Of a stretch of 64,000 nt of DNA, positions 20,642 to 29,594 are shown in pieces; position 1 is the first letter of the stretch, and each line of letters opens with the position of its first letter. The notes under the pieces are model-generated. The model saw nothing but the letters and a program-made list of their open reading frames with translations, did not search any database and was not told where the DNA came from. The stretch spans positions 992,001 to 1,056,000 of the forward strand of contig JARGSG010000001.1 of NCBI GenBank assembly GCA_030374805.1. Reading direction: 5' to 3'. A program made the position numbers and the translations under genes. The stretch is from Gracilaria gracilis. Its lineage: Eukaryota > Rhodophyta > Florideophyceae > Gracilariales > Gracilariaceae.

Positions 20642-20899
20642 ATGTCGTCTAGCAACCCCAGTGCCAACGCCACATCCCCATCTCCTTCACGCCCGCAGTC
20701 TTCCGGGGTGAATGCCGAGGGCAACCGTTTCAACACACCTGGAGGCACCAACTCTAATGTGAGCACTTCATATCACTACAGTAACAAGGATGGCAGCTAT
20801 TACTACCGCAACGATAACGGGTCTTCGTATTACTGCGCCCCTTCTGGTAAGGGGTATTACAAACGTACGAGCGAATCCAAATGGCAGCGCAAGTCTTAG
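20642..20899 (+). CDS. Small Tyr/Ser/Gly-rich repeat protein
   Basis: The 85-residue product starts Ser/Pro-rich, passes through EGNRFNTPGGTNSN, and ends in a short imperfect repeat: SYHYSNKDGS, SYYYRNDNGS, SYYCAPSGKG. Small proteins with this 'GNRYxTPGG...YHYSNxDGSYYYxN' pattern occur in fungi and algae as an uncharacterised conserved group. No signal peptide or TM helix is seen. Repeated Tyr-Tyr-Tyr with Ser/Gly/Asn suggests a self-associating or RNA-condensate-like peptide, which is inference. A frame-open upstream ATG-less extension begins at 20597; the ATG at 20642 is used. Confidence 0.65.
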   Translation: MSSSNPSANATSPSPSRPQSSGVNAEGNRFNTPGGTNSNVSTSYHYSNKDGSYYYRNDNGSSYYCAPSGKGYYKRTSESKWQRKS

Positions 20900-20989
20900 A
20901 CGCATATCGAGCCGTATCATTAGAGTTCTTCGTTTAGAAAACGATGGACGGTTTCTTCCAAAGTTTATTCACTTGTTCGACGACGCGAT

Positions 20990-22264
20990 TCATTTCCTTT
21001 GATACTTCTTTTTCAGCCGAGGGAACGTCAAAGGAACCTTAAGCGTCAGACTATATTTGTTTGGACCAGTTTGATCCTTCTGCTTTCGTATCTTGCAACC
21101 CAGATTTGTAGCTGCTCGCAGTAAAATAGCATTGTTGATCCCCAAAGCTGCCGAAAGTTCGCTTAGTCTCATGCAGTTCCTAAACCCAAATGCCGTAAGC
21201 CACATTATAATAGCATACGTAATGATGCGATTCGAATCATGTTTAGATTTCGTTCGCGTGAATTTTCTATCAGTCTCTGATGTATATCGCTGCAAGAGAG
21301 ACTGAAAAACTTCTTCTTCAACCGCCATTTTGTTGAAAATGTCGTCGAGGACTTCCCTAGTGATTCTTGTCGGGGCAGTAGCTAGAACAAGAAGATAGTG
21401 CAGATGCATAATTGCTTGCAGCCGAAGTACCTTGTCTTCCTTCGCGTCATCTTTAGAAACGATGCTTTGGACCACATCCCAAACCAAAGGATGCCACCCT
21501 GGATTCTCATGCAAATTAGCATCCGCATGAGAATCAACCATTTCCTTTGCCTCCAGTTCAAGGGCGAGTATCTCTTGCGGATAAAGCAATCCTATCAATG
21601 GATATGCGTCCTTTGGATCCGTGACAGCGCTGTTGTGTGGGGGCGCTAGTGATTCGGTTGTATCCTCCAAGCTGTGAATGATACCCTGTTCAGTATCGCG
21701 TTCTCGCATGTTCTTCGCAGCCATTGTAATGGTCTCTGCCATACGTGGTTCCACTTTTTCGTCGGTAATACGATCGCGTTGATATTTCCTCATCCGCTGG
21801 ACAGATTTCTTGCCACCAAATGACTGTAGCAGCTCTGCTCGTTTTTCCGCATATGTCTTCACCTTTTCGTCATCTTCTTGTTCTTTCTCATTCATAGTGT
21901 CGATATCGCAGCGGGCCGCAGCTCGCAGAGAGTAGAGGCCGTCCACTTCCACAAGTTTTGTACCACCTGTCTTCTTGTCTCGAATACCAATAAAGTAGTC
22001 ATAGTTTAGCTCCAGGTGTCCACGAGCTGCTACCATTTTTCGGTCGTCTACTTTTCCAAACATATCAACAGATATCTGAACTTCATCCTCAGAAATGACT
22101 CGTCTCCGTTTCATTGGCCGTAGTGAAATGTTATCGAGATCATCAGGTTGAGCGCCGCTGGAGATTGAAATCAAGTTTGGATAGGTTAGAGTGGATTTCT
22201 CCTCATCAAAGGGGACAACTTGTGTGACGTGAACGAATTTTTCCTCAGGTTGATGCGCGGACAT
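20990..22264 (-). CDS. RPA49: RNA polymerase I subunit RPA49
   Basis: The 424-residue product fits RPA49/POLR1E. The N-terminal third is beta-rich, like the Rpa49/Rpa34 dimerisation module, with a conserved YDYFIGIRDKKTGGTKLVEVDGLYSLRA stretch (here residues ~88-115). The linker contains the family's FGGKKSVQRMRK element. The C-terminal half is the tandem winged-helix domain, from about YPLIGLLYPQEI to the LGCKIRK segment. RPA49 supports initiation and elongation of rRNA synthesis by Pol I, acting like a built-in TFIIE/TFIIF. Single exon, ATG at 22264, convergent with the small repeat protein (about 90 bp between stops). Confidence 0.88.
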   Translation of the reverse strand: MSAHQPEEKFVHVTQVVPFDEEKSTLTYPNLISISSGAQPDDLDNISLRPMKRRRVISEDEVQISVDMFGKVDDRKMVAARGHLELNYDYFIGIRDKKTGGTKLVEVDGLYSLRAAARCDIDTMNEKEQEDDEKVKTYAEKRAELLQSFGGKKSVQRMRKYQRDRITDEKVEPRMAETITMAAKNMRERDTEQGIIHSLEDTTESLAPPHNSAVTDPKDAYPLIGLLYPQEILALELEAKEMVDSHADANLHENPGWHPLVWDVVQSIVSKDDAKEDKVLRLQAIMHLHYLLVLATAPTRITREVLDDIFNKMAVEEEVFQSLLQRYTSETDRKFTRTKSKHDSNRIITYAIIMWLTAFGFRNCMRLSELSAALGINNAILLRAATNLGCKIRKQKDQTGPNKYSLTLKVPLTFPRLKKKYQRK

Positions 22265-22615
22265 AGCTTTGAAAAGGAGAATTAAGGGTGTGAAACAACA
22301 CCTATGGCTTTAGTCATCAATGCGGGTGAGGAACAAACGAATATGCTGTTGAAGTTGATTCCGTCGTCCAAGGAACAGAAACTAAATCTAATTAGTCTTT
22401 CACCATCAAATGTTTTCTACATTCTTCAATGGGTAATTAAATGCTACAAATATAACACAGGTTTATGCCATAAACTTTGTGGCCGGTTGGTGCTCAGCGC
22501 CGTTGAACGTGCTCCTTCATCAGCGAAGTTGCCGACAACAATCTACGGTTGGTCGTGAAGGTCAGGAGGGCGCGGGCTTTCGCAGACACGTTCGCAAGAA
22601 AAAAGCATCGAAAGT
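22265..22615. other. Divergent promoter region between RPA49 and SF3B5
   Basis: About 350 bases separate the two divergent start codons. The open frame at 22304-22558 has no family resemblance. Nothing else is recognised. Confidence 0.5.
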
Positions 22616-22900
22616 ATGGCGCCAAGCACGCAGCAAAGTGGGGGAGCCTTTTCTCAGCTAGAGCAACTTCATTCGAAGTACGTGGGCACGGGCCATTCAG
22701 AGACGACACAACACGAGTGGGCAACCAACCAGCACCGCGATTCAATCGCAAGTTACCTAGGAAGACCATCTTTGCTACAATACTTTGCCATCGCCGAAGG
22801 AATCTCAGTCGGACGTGTCAAACTGAACTTGCTGGAGAAAATGCACCGACCGTGCGGCGAAGCGCCGAAAAAGAAGGGCTTGGATGACTTTACGCAGTAA
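22616..22900 (+). CDS. SF3B5: Splicing factor SF3B5 (SF3b10)
   Basis: The 94-residue protein matches SF3B5 along nearly its full length: QLEQLHSKYVGTGHSETT, EWATNQHRDSIASYLGRP, LLQYFAIAEGISVGRVKLNL, LEKMHRPCG. SF3B5 is a small helical subunit of the U2 snRNP SF3b complex that binds the SF3B1 HEAT superhelix near the branch-site pocket; it is also found in SAGA. Length is close to the human protein. Single exon. A second SF3b subunit, SF3B6, lies about 3.9 kb downstream on the same strand. Confidence 0.95.
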   Translation: MAPSTQQSGGAFSQLEQLHSKYVGTGHSETTQHEWATNQHRDSIASYLGRPSLLQYFAIAEGISVGRVKLNLLEKMHRPCGEAPKKKGLDDFTQ

Positions 22901-22953
22901 GCTTGCTCGCTACACAGCACTTGTGATGGGCTAGGCGAATACAGGTGTGGAAC

Positions 22954-23441
22954 TTACACCGTTTGCGCTTGCTGCGGCACGAATTGCTCTGGCGAACAAG
23001 ACGCTGGTGCAAAGTGGAGACTGGTCCTCTTGGCTGTCTGGCGGAGGCGGTGCGCGAAACGATCAGATTGACCTTGGTGGCGAAGACGGCGGTACTTACC
23101 CTTGGTAGTAATTGTTCCACGTGAAGTGATTTGAATCCTTGACAGGGTATCTTTGTGTGCGAACGCCGAAGCATGACTACAAACGCTGTACAAACGCTGA
23201 GACGGTCTCAAGGCCATGGAGCCGAGAGTGGATGCTGAAAGTCAAATGATTCTGCGAGCGGATATAAAAAACTCCGGGTGGCATCGTTGCCGCCCCCACA
23301 CGCGTACATGGCGGCGGCGTGGACCACGTGGAGCGATGTTTTGTTGTAATACAGTGCCGTGGTGAGCGGGCGTATAAAGCTGACATGCGCCGCGCCCCGT
23401 GGTGTAAACGGGGAACGCAGTTCCATTTTTGGGGCGTTCAT
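22954..23441 (-). CDS. Candidate small minus-strand gene(s), unrecognised
   Basis: Two overlapping open frames have ATG starts. One (23217-22954) reads like a mitochondrial presequence (MALRPSQRLYSVCSHASAF) and is crossed by a GTAAGT donor at 23099; skipping to an acceptor near 23041 leaves a ~65-residue product. The other (23441-23208) gives 77 residues with strong GC3 bias and segments such as TALYYNKTSLHVVHAA. Neither matches a family I know. They sit tail-to-tail with SF3B5 and head-to-head with the gene at 23921. The ~480 bases up to 23920 are GC-rich promoter-like sequence. Confidence 0.3.
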
Positions 23442-23920
23442 GGGACCGCTCCACGTATCGCGCGCGCTCAGCCGCGGGCGCCGACGTGGTGAGCGCGCGC
23501 TTGAAACGGTCGGTAAACGCGCGTGCGGCAGCGCTCTGGCGCGGCGGCGCCATCGTTCCGTTCGGCGCGCGCTCCACGTTCCGCCGCGACGTCAGTCCGT
23601 TGCTCTTCACAGCGCCGCGCTATGGCTCGCCGTACCACTCTTTGCCACGTCTCGAGCCGTCTACTCGTGTCATATCTCTCCCGTTTCGCCACCGCCCCAT
23701 GGCACGCTCCCGGCGCCTCCGCTCCTCGTGTGACGCTTCGTCAGTCGCTGTGCTTGTATCTTCGCCGCCCGCCCGCATTCCCGGATGCTTCTGTGCTCAC
23801 TTCGTTGCTAACTTTACCCTTCCCTGAGCACGCTGGTCGGAGCTCCCTAACCCTTCGCTCACTCCTGCTTGAGCGAGTGCTGTCCGGCCGCCTTCTGCTG
23901 CTACATCTTCACCGCGTGCC

Positions 23921-25561
23921 ATGACGCTCCTGCGCGGTTATGCTGCTCTCTCTGCCGCGGTCGATTTCGTGGAGCCGCGGTCGGTAGCCGTTGCCACTCG
24001 GTTTTTTCGAGCATATCCCAGGTTCTCACCGTTTCGCCGCTTTTCACTCTCCGCCGCCTATCGCGTAGCGTTATATAAGCTTGTTATTCCCTACGCCGTT
24101 CTCGCAGCCGTGTTTCTCCTGGCCACTTTGATTGCCGTCTTCTACTTCTGTCACAAAGCCGCCAGCGTTCCTGGCGTCGACGATTCCAACGAGTCTCACC
24201 CAGATAACAGGGATAACACGGCGAAGCTGTTTCTAGTCTTTACCAGTTTTCTACACTTTTGCATCGTGCTTTGTGTCTCCTTAGCGCTTGCGAACCTGTT
24301 TGTCATCCGTTATTCGGTTTACGATGCTAAGCTTGCGATACAAGGGGTGCAACGAACGATCAAATATGTGTTTCAAACACCCGTCAAAGCTCTCGTACAG
24401 TTTGCAACCCGAGCCGAAAAGGTAGACGTTTCGTCGTTTTCCGCAGACGAAACGGTTAGTGCCGTCGTCAACCTTTTTCGATCGAACACGCGTAACTTTC
24501 GAGCTGCCTTAAGATCGGCTCAGGTGCTTGTCGACAACATGAATAAGATTGACCGTAGGATTACGAATCTATCGAGCGCCTTTTTCTGGTTCTCATTGGT
24601 TATCCTACTGTCCGTCTTGCTTGGCCTTGCAGTCTCCTTGATATGTGACCTTTCTTCGTCGAAGAGCAGAGTGACTCGTTTAGCAACCTTCTCATTTCTA
24701 GCCGTGCCATTACTTGCCGCCTGGTCTCATTCTGCAGTTTCCACCATGCTCGCAGTCGCCACCGCAGATTTCTGTACGTCGCTGCACGAATACCATCAGT
24801 TCATTGACATCCAGGAAATGGATTCACCTGAAAAGTCTGGAAAAATGGCGTACGACAGTATGTTTGATCGATATGGTTTGACTTGCCCATCCGAGTCACC
24901 AGTAACAGAGCAGGCACTGCAACATGTAACGACTTTCTTCGCTGCGAGCGACGGGATCTCTGATTTCACTCAGGCATTCGATGCCATTTCGGATTTACCG
25001 AACGCTCCCCGATGGAACGAGGCCAAGCGATGGATGCGAAGTAGAATTCGAACGTACAAAGGCTGTGACGAGCAGCTTATGTTCGCCGGCAAACTGGCAT
25101 TTCATATGTGCGACAATAGTCCGCTGAGTGTTGTTTCTGGTGTATCAATAGTGTGGCTCTGTTCTTGTGCCATCTCCTTGCTCTTTTCGGTTGTAATTGC
25201 CTTACTGGCTCTGGGGCATCCCGCGACAGAGTTCATATCCGCACGAGAGCTCATGTATATTTATGGAGCACCAAAGCTGATTTCCATATTGGAAGACAGT
25301 TCGAAGATTTTGAAGACGCAATCTAATTTCCAGCCATGGTGGAAATCAAGGAACGAACTCGGCACAGACGGGTCTTCAATAACGTCAGACGAAGCGAGCA
25401 GGAAGAATTCATCGACACACTCTTCGTCAGACGATGATTTCCCATTGCCCGCAAATCCGCCGGGAAGAAGTGCGTCATACATAACGCAGTCTGATCAAAG
25501 GGTGACAAGTAATTCCCCATGGCAGGGGAGCGGTTACGAATCTCCCACTACTGACGTCTAG
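23921..25561 (+). CDS. Five-TM membrane protein (tweety/prominin-like layout)
   Basis: The 546-residue product has five hydrophobic helices: about 52-77, 101-127, 222-248, 254-280 and 405-432. Two long non-membrane loops (between TM2-TM3 and TM4-TM5) carry several Cys and helical stretches. The C-terminal ~100 residues are Ser-rich and acidic (SSSDDDFPLP), likely cytosolic and phosphorylated. A 5-TM arrangement with two large loops is shared by tweety homologues and prominins, but I see no diagnostic motif, so this is a layout comparison only. The N-terminus is Arg/Phe-rich without a clear cleavable signal. Single exon; ATG at 23921. Confidence 0.72.
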   Translation: MTLLRGYAALSAAVDFVEPRSVAVATRFFRAYPRFSPFRRFSLSAAYRVALYKLVIPYAVLAAVFLLATLIAVFYFCHKAASVPGVDDSNESHPDNRDNTAKLFLVFTSFLHFCIVLCVSLALANLFVIRYSVYDAKLAIQGVQRTIKYVFQTPVKALVQFATRAEKVDVSSFSADETVSAVVNLFRSNTRNFRAALRSAQVLVDNMNKIDRRITNLSSAFFWFSLVILLSVLLGLAVSLICDLSSSKSRVTRLATFSFLAVPLLAAWSHSAVSTMLAVATADFCTSLHEYHQFIDIQEMDSPEKSGKMAYDSMFDRYGLTCPSESPVTEQALQHVTTFFAASDGISDFTQAFDAISDLPNAPRWNEAKRWMRSRIRTYKGCDEQLMFAGKLAFHMCDNSPLSVVSGVSIVWLCSCAISLLFSVVIALLALGHPATEFISARELMYIYGAPKLISILEDSSKILKTQSNFQPWWKSRNELGTDGSSITSDEASRKNSSTHSSSDDDFPLPANPPGRSASYITQSDQRVTSNSPWQGSGYESPTTDV

Positions 25562-25637
25562 AGTTTTCGTAGAATACTAGCAATCGATGTACAGCATCCG
25601 GATCCTCATTAAAATGTACATAACTATCGACTTTTCG

Positions 25638-26241
25638 CTAATTACTAATCCTGCTCAATTGCTTTGCGCATTCTGAGAAAGCTTCGACCTCGCCGGCGCA
25701 CGCTAGCGGGTTGTCTCTCCCGTTCACTTTGTAGCAAGTGGTGATTCGTTCCCGGAAAGCTGCGCAGGGCTTGGGCGCTTCAGAACTTCCGCTTGGAAAA
25801 TTCAGACCATTCAACTTCTTATCCAACGATGAGATGCTGTTTGTCAGAGCTTCCTGGGCCTTCTGCTCGCGTTCGTCCGCTTGTTTCGACTGTGACTCTT
25901 TCATCTCCCGGAGCATTGAAATTCGATGCAGGCGACCTTCTTTTCGAAGCTAAGCACAAACTAAGTTAGTTTCTATGAAGACATTTCGAAACAGAAACGC
26001 CCCGGACTGCGGTTGGAATACTTACCGCCTCAACTAATGATGCTTCCCTAGCATTCCTAGGTTCAATGGGTCCTGGTTCGGCAGCTTGGCCTGTCAAAAC
26101 CTTAATCAAGCTTTGAGAAACCTTTGGATGTGTAAGAGAAGTATTCAAAGGTTAGACAGTGCATTACGCACATCAAGGAGAAGTAGATATGTTTGTACAT
26201 ACCCTCACCGAAAAGTTCTCAGGATCGTATTCGTCAGCCAT
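25638..26241 (-). CDS. MIC19: MIC19/CHCHD3-like MICOS subunit (3 exons)
   Basis: Exons 26241-26209, 26121-26026 and 25949-25638 join to 146 residues; introns are 87 and 76 nt, both with CTAAC. The product starts MADEYDPENFSVSQSLIKVL, like the short N-terminal motif of animal CHCHD3. A charged coiled coil (about 55-90) follows. The C-terminus is a twin CX9C CHCH domain: C105/C115 and C127/C137. CHCH proteins are imported and oxidised by Mia40 in the intermembrane space; MIC19 links MICOS to the outer-membrane SAM complex at crista junctions. Shorter than the human protein (227 residues), mainly in the coil. No myristoylation-type MG start is present. Confidence 0.8.
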
Positions 26242-26779
26242 TTTCTATTAGTGAAGGAATCCCACGCAGGCAATCTAGGTTGATGAAGCTAGTTGAGCTG
26301 CCACTTCGTTCCCGTCAAACACAAATATGATCCCGAGCAGTTATTAAGCAGAGTCGAATACTGCTCTCCAAGAACTTCGCGTTCGCAGGACCGGTGAACA
26401 ATTAGGGCGCACGAATATGCACGATCCCGCGAATTCTACCTTCGGTTGTATATGCGATGGGGCCGATAAGTAGATAATGGTGCTCGTCAACGAATGCCTC
26501 ACGGCAACTATGATCGCCCGCTAGCTAGCTAACCAAAACCTACCATTTTCAGACCGAATTTGGATTACAGGACTGTCGACGAGATGCAGTACACGTAAAT
26601 TTTACGTGTTTTGGAGCTTCCGAAAAAAGAACCTGCAAAGAATTGGGAAATCGTCTCGTTCGTTCACCTTTTTCTCGCTCAGTATATTGGCACTGATGAT
26701 TGTTGAGTTCATCACAAACAACCTTCCCGTGTCACTGAAAGGAAGTTTGCTCCTTCTAAGCCAGCAGCCCAGCAGACCT
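26242..26779. other. Divergent promoter region between MIC19 and SF3B6
   Basis: About 540 bases between two divergent start codons. Only weak open frames are present. Nothing recognised beyond expected promoter and 5' UTR sequence. Confidence 0.5.
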
Positions 26780-27255
26780 ATGAGTACAATGCAGCATGTT
26801 GGAGGAGGTATGCGTTTACCTCCAGATGTAAATCGAATATTGTTCGTGAAGTAAGTTGGACTCCGATGTGTGCCCAGTGAAAGATTGTGACTAACGTTAA
26901 TTCTTACTTAATCCCATGTTCTTGCAGGAGTTTGCCGTATAAAATAAGCACAGAGGACATCTATGACATATTCGGAAAATATGGGGCCATCAGACAAATT
27001 CGACTAGGAACATCAAACAGCACTCGAGGGACCGCTTATGTTGTGTACGAAGACATATACGAAGCGAAGAACGCATGTGAAAGCCTCAATGGCTTTCAAG
27101 TTGCGGGGCGCTATCTAATTGTAAGTGAGCAACCCCTGGGATTAATGCGCGACGTCTGCATTGTTCTGACAATCATTAATCTCTAATAATGATCTCCATC
27201 GGTCTGTATGCAGGTTCTTTATCATCAACCGAAGAAATTGGCAAAGAAATCGTGA
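26780..27255 (+). CDS. SF3B6: Splicing factor SF3B6 (p14) (3 exons)
   Basis: Exons 26780-26850, 26928-27120 and 27214-27255 join to 101 residues. The introns are 77 and 93 nt, both with GTAAGT donors and a CAG acceptor; intron 1 has ACTAAC. The protein reads [13 protein letters not shown], then [58 protein letters not shown]. These are the RRM of p14 with RNP1-like GTAYVVYE. Human SF3B6 contacts the branch-point adenosine and SF3B1. Here the protein ends about 20 residues earlier than human p14, shortly after IVLYH, so the charged C-terminal helix is nearly missing. The single RRM is complete. Confidence 0.94.
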
Positions 27256-27548
27256 CAAACTGGAACGCAATATATCCGTAGCAGTCTTCCGGAAGATTGT
27301 CCATGTGGAAGTAATACTTAATGGTGGCGCTCTTTTGAACTGAAGCGAGAAACAAGAATCACTCCCCCGTCTTCCGTGAGACTTTTATAGGCGGATACAA
27401 GTTCCTTCTTCAAGTGCTACGCTCAACACAGGCGCTAGAAGGGTACACAGGATAATCAGAGAGATAGTATCTGTCAAAAACGCACAGGCCACTACGTCGA
27501 GCATTCCGAATGCGAACATTCGCGGATAGAAATTAGCTGAACATGCAC

Positions 27549-28553
27549 TTAGTGTGATTTTTGCCTATTGAATCCCGCAATTCGAATGATTCCGTCGTCA
27601 ACAGAAAGCCTTCCATCAACAAATAGTTGGATCGCCTCTGGTAACGCTTCTTTTTCTTTCTCAAACACCCGTCCCGCAAGTTCTTCAACCGTGTCTGTGT
27701 CGAACACTGGCACGGCTTTTTGTATAATAATGGGCCCGTGGTCATACTGATTATCCGCCATATGGACCGTGCAACCAGTGATTTTCGCTCCAAACTTGAT
27801 CTACCGCCGACGGTGGAAGTTAGAAATGTCAGGTAGTTGTAATGGTATTCAGACTGTTGCAAAGGTGTGTACATTTCGACTTACAACTGCTTCATGAACA
27901 CGATTCCCATAATACCCCTTTCCGCAGAAAGACGGAATAAGACTTGGATGAATATTGATGACCTTACCATCATATCGCGGCGGGATTAGATAGAAGTGCA
28001 TCCAACCAGCCATCACCACGAGGTCTATCTTATACTCATCGAACAATTGTGATATTGCTTCGCTAAAATTCTCTATGTCACCGTCAAAATCTTTTTGTTC
28101 AACTACACGCGTTGGAACACCGAACTGTTCCGCACGGGGAATGGCGCCTGCAGACGGTTTGCTTGCGATCACAAGACTCACTTCGCATCCTTCCATCTGA
28201 CCAGAGGTAATCTGTTCACACACATTTTGCAAGGACCTACCGCCGCCGGAAACCATTACTCCAATGCGCAGCAATTCCTTCGGATGGGTTCCTGCCTTCT
28301 GGGCTGAACATTTCACTGAAGTAAACAGAGATGCTGCTTCCAAGCGTGTCTTCGTCTGGAGCTTACCAGAAACGCATGAATAACTAGTAGTTGTTCTATG
28401 GCAAGTACTTGCTCGCCTCCTTCCATTTTCTTGATTGAGATTATTGTGGACCACGTTGTCAAAGATTGAAACCAGGGGTGATTGAACAAAACCTGAAATG
28501 CTGGCGGATATTCGCCTTTGAGTCAAGAAACAGTTCCCGCAGAGAGGCAACAT
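27549..28553 (-). CDS. PURN: Phosphoribosylglycinamide formyltransferase (PurN type), 2 exons
   Basis: Exons 28553-27885 and 27800-27549 join across an 84-nt intron (GTAAGT donor, TTCTAAC branch-like site) to 306 residues. The first ~90 residues are basic and Ser/Thr-rich, a likely plastid transit peptide. The domain then begins LLRIGVMVSGGGRSLQ (phosphate loop). N200 and H202 in KVINIHPSLIPSFCGKGYYG and D243 in NQYDHGPII are the catalytic Asn-His-Asp of GAR transformylase. The enzyme transfers the formyl group of 10-formyl-THF to GAR in step 3 of purine synthesis. It is a stand-alone enzyme of bacterial/plant kind, not the animal trifunctional GART. Plastid location is inferred from the N-terminus. 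Confidence 0.92.
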
Positions 28554-29594
28554 AGCGAAAGAGTGGTGATCGATTTGATCTCCCAATTCCCGAGCCGGTT
28601 CACCTGGACTCAAATCAACGGAATTGGGATTTTTGCATCATCCAGGTTCGTTTTGAACCTTCAAGATCCTACAAACTTTGTAGATACAGGTACACACTAT
28701 TATTGTGGTGCAAGGTAGAAGGTACAAATGCCACGCTCTTTGCTTATGAACTTCTGATCTTGGTGTGCTCCGGTCCTCTCGATCCGCGCTCGAGCCGAAG
28801 ATGATAAGCGAATGTTTGTAATCTTTGCACAGGGGCCCCTGCTGCTGAACACATGGCGTTTGCAAAGAGTATTTCTTTGTTTACTGTTTTCTGCTCATGG
28901 GAACCGATAGCTACTCTGCTTGCTCACAGTTTTGTTTCTTTCCTGTCTCGAAAATGGCTACCTTAAACACATTCACAAATACTGTTGGAAACGCTGACAA
29001 AGTCTTTCCTTGAGAACCTGATGCACATTGCAAAACGTGAGCTATGGTTGAACGGCAAGACTATAGAATTAGTTGCAGACTGGATATGGAACTTGCGCTC
29101 TCTCTGATACGAAGTGGCCTGCGGCGGTCCATCGTAATAGGCAACTCAAATTGGAGGTGCAGAGAATGTGTACGAGGGGGGAAGATTATTCGTTCGTGAG
29201 TGAATTCTTGAGAAGGTGTGCATCGTTGATTTATGTTCGTTTAATTTCACTGTTCTCAATACCGGGTACCGTTGGTAGACGCGCTTTCGCTTCATCCACA
29301 TTTCCTTCTCGAAAGCAAGTCAATTTCCGACGAAACAAAATGATCCGCAGCAGGAGCGCGCCAAGTATTTCTCTTCAACTTTGATCCCGCCACATGCGCC
29401 TCACCCTTCGTCCCACACCTTTCATCTCATCGCTACTCTTCTGTTGTTGATACTTGCTTCAATTCTGATTTTTGCGGTGCAACAGCGGAAACGAGCGAAG
29501 TTTTGGTTAACCACATAACCTGCTGGGAAAGAACCAAGGAGTTCACTCCATCCCTGTTTTGCATTCCGATACTAGCATTTCGCTGTTCTGCAAA
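28554..29594. other. Divergent intergenic region between PurN and MSH4
   Basis: About 1 kb. Short open frames (for example 29073-29384) have no family resemblance. Promoters of both flanking genes should lie here. Confidence 0.5.

Noticed and set aside
23429-23924. Plus-strand frames upstream of the five-TM gene
   Set aside because: GC-rich promoter sequence open in all frames, without motifs.
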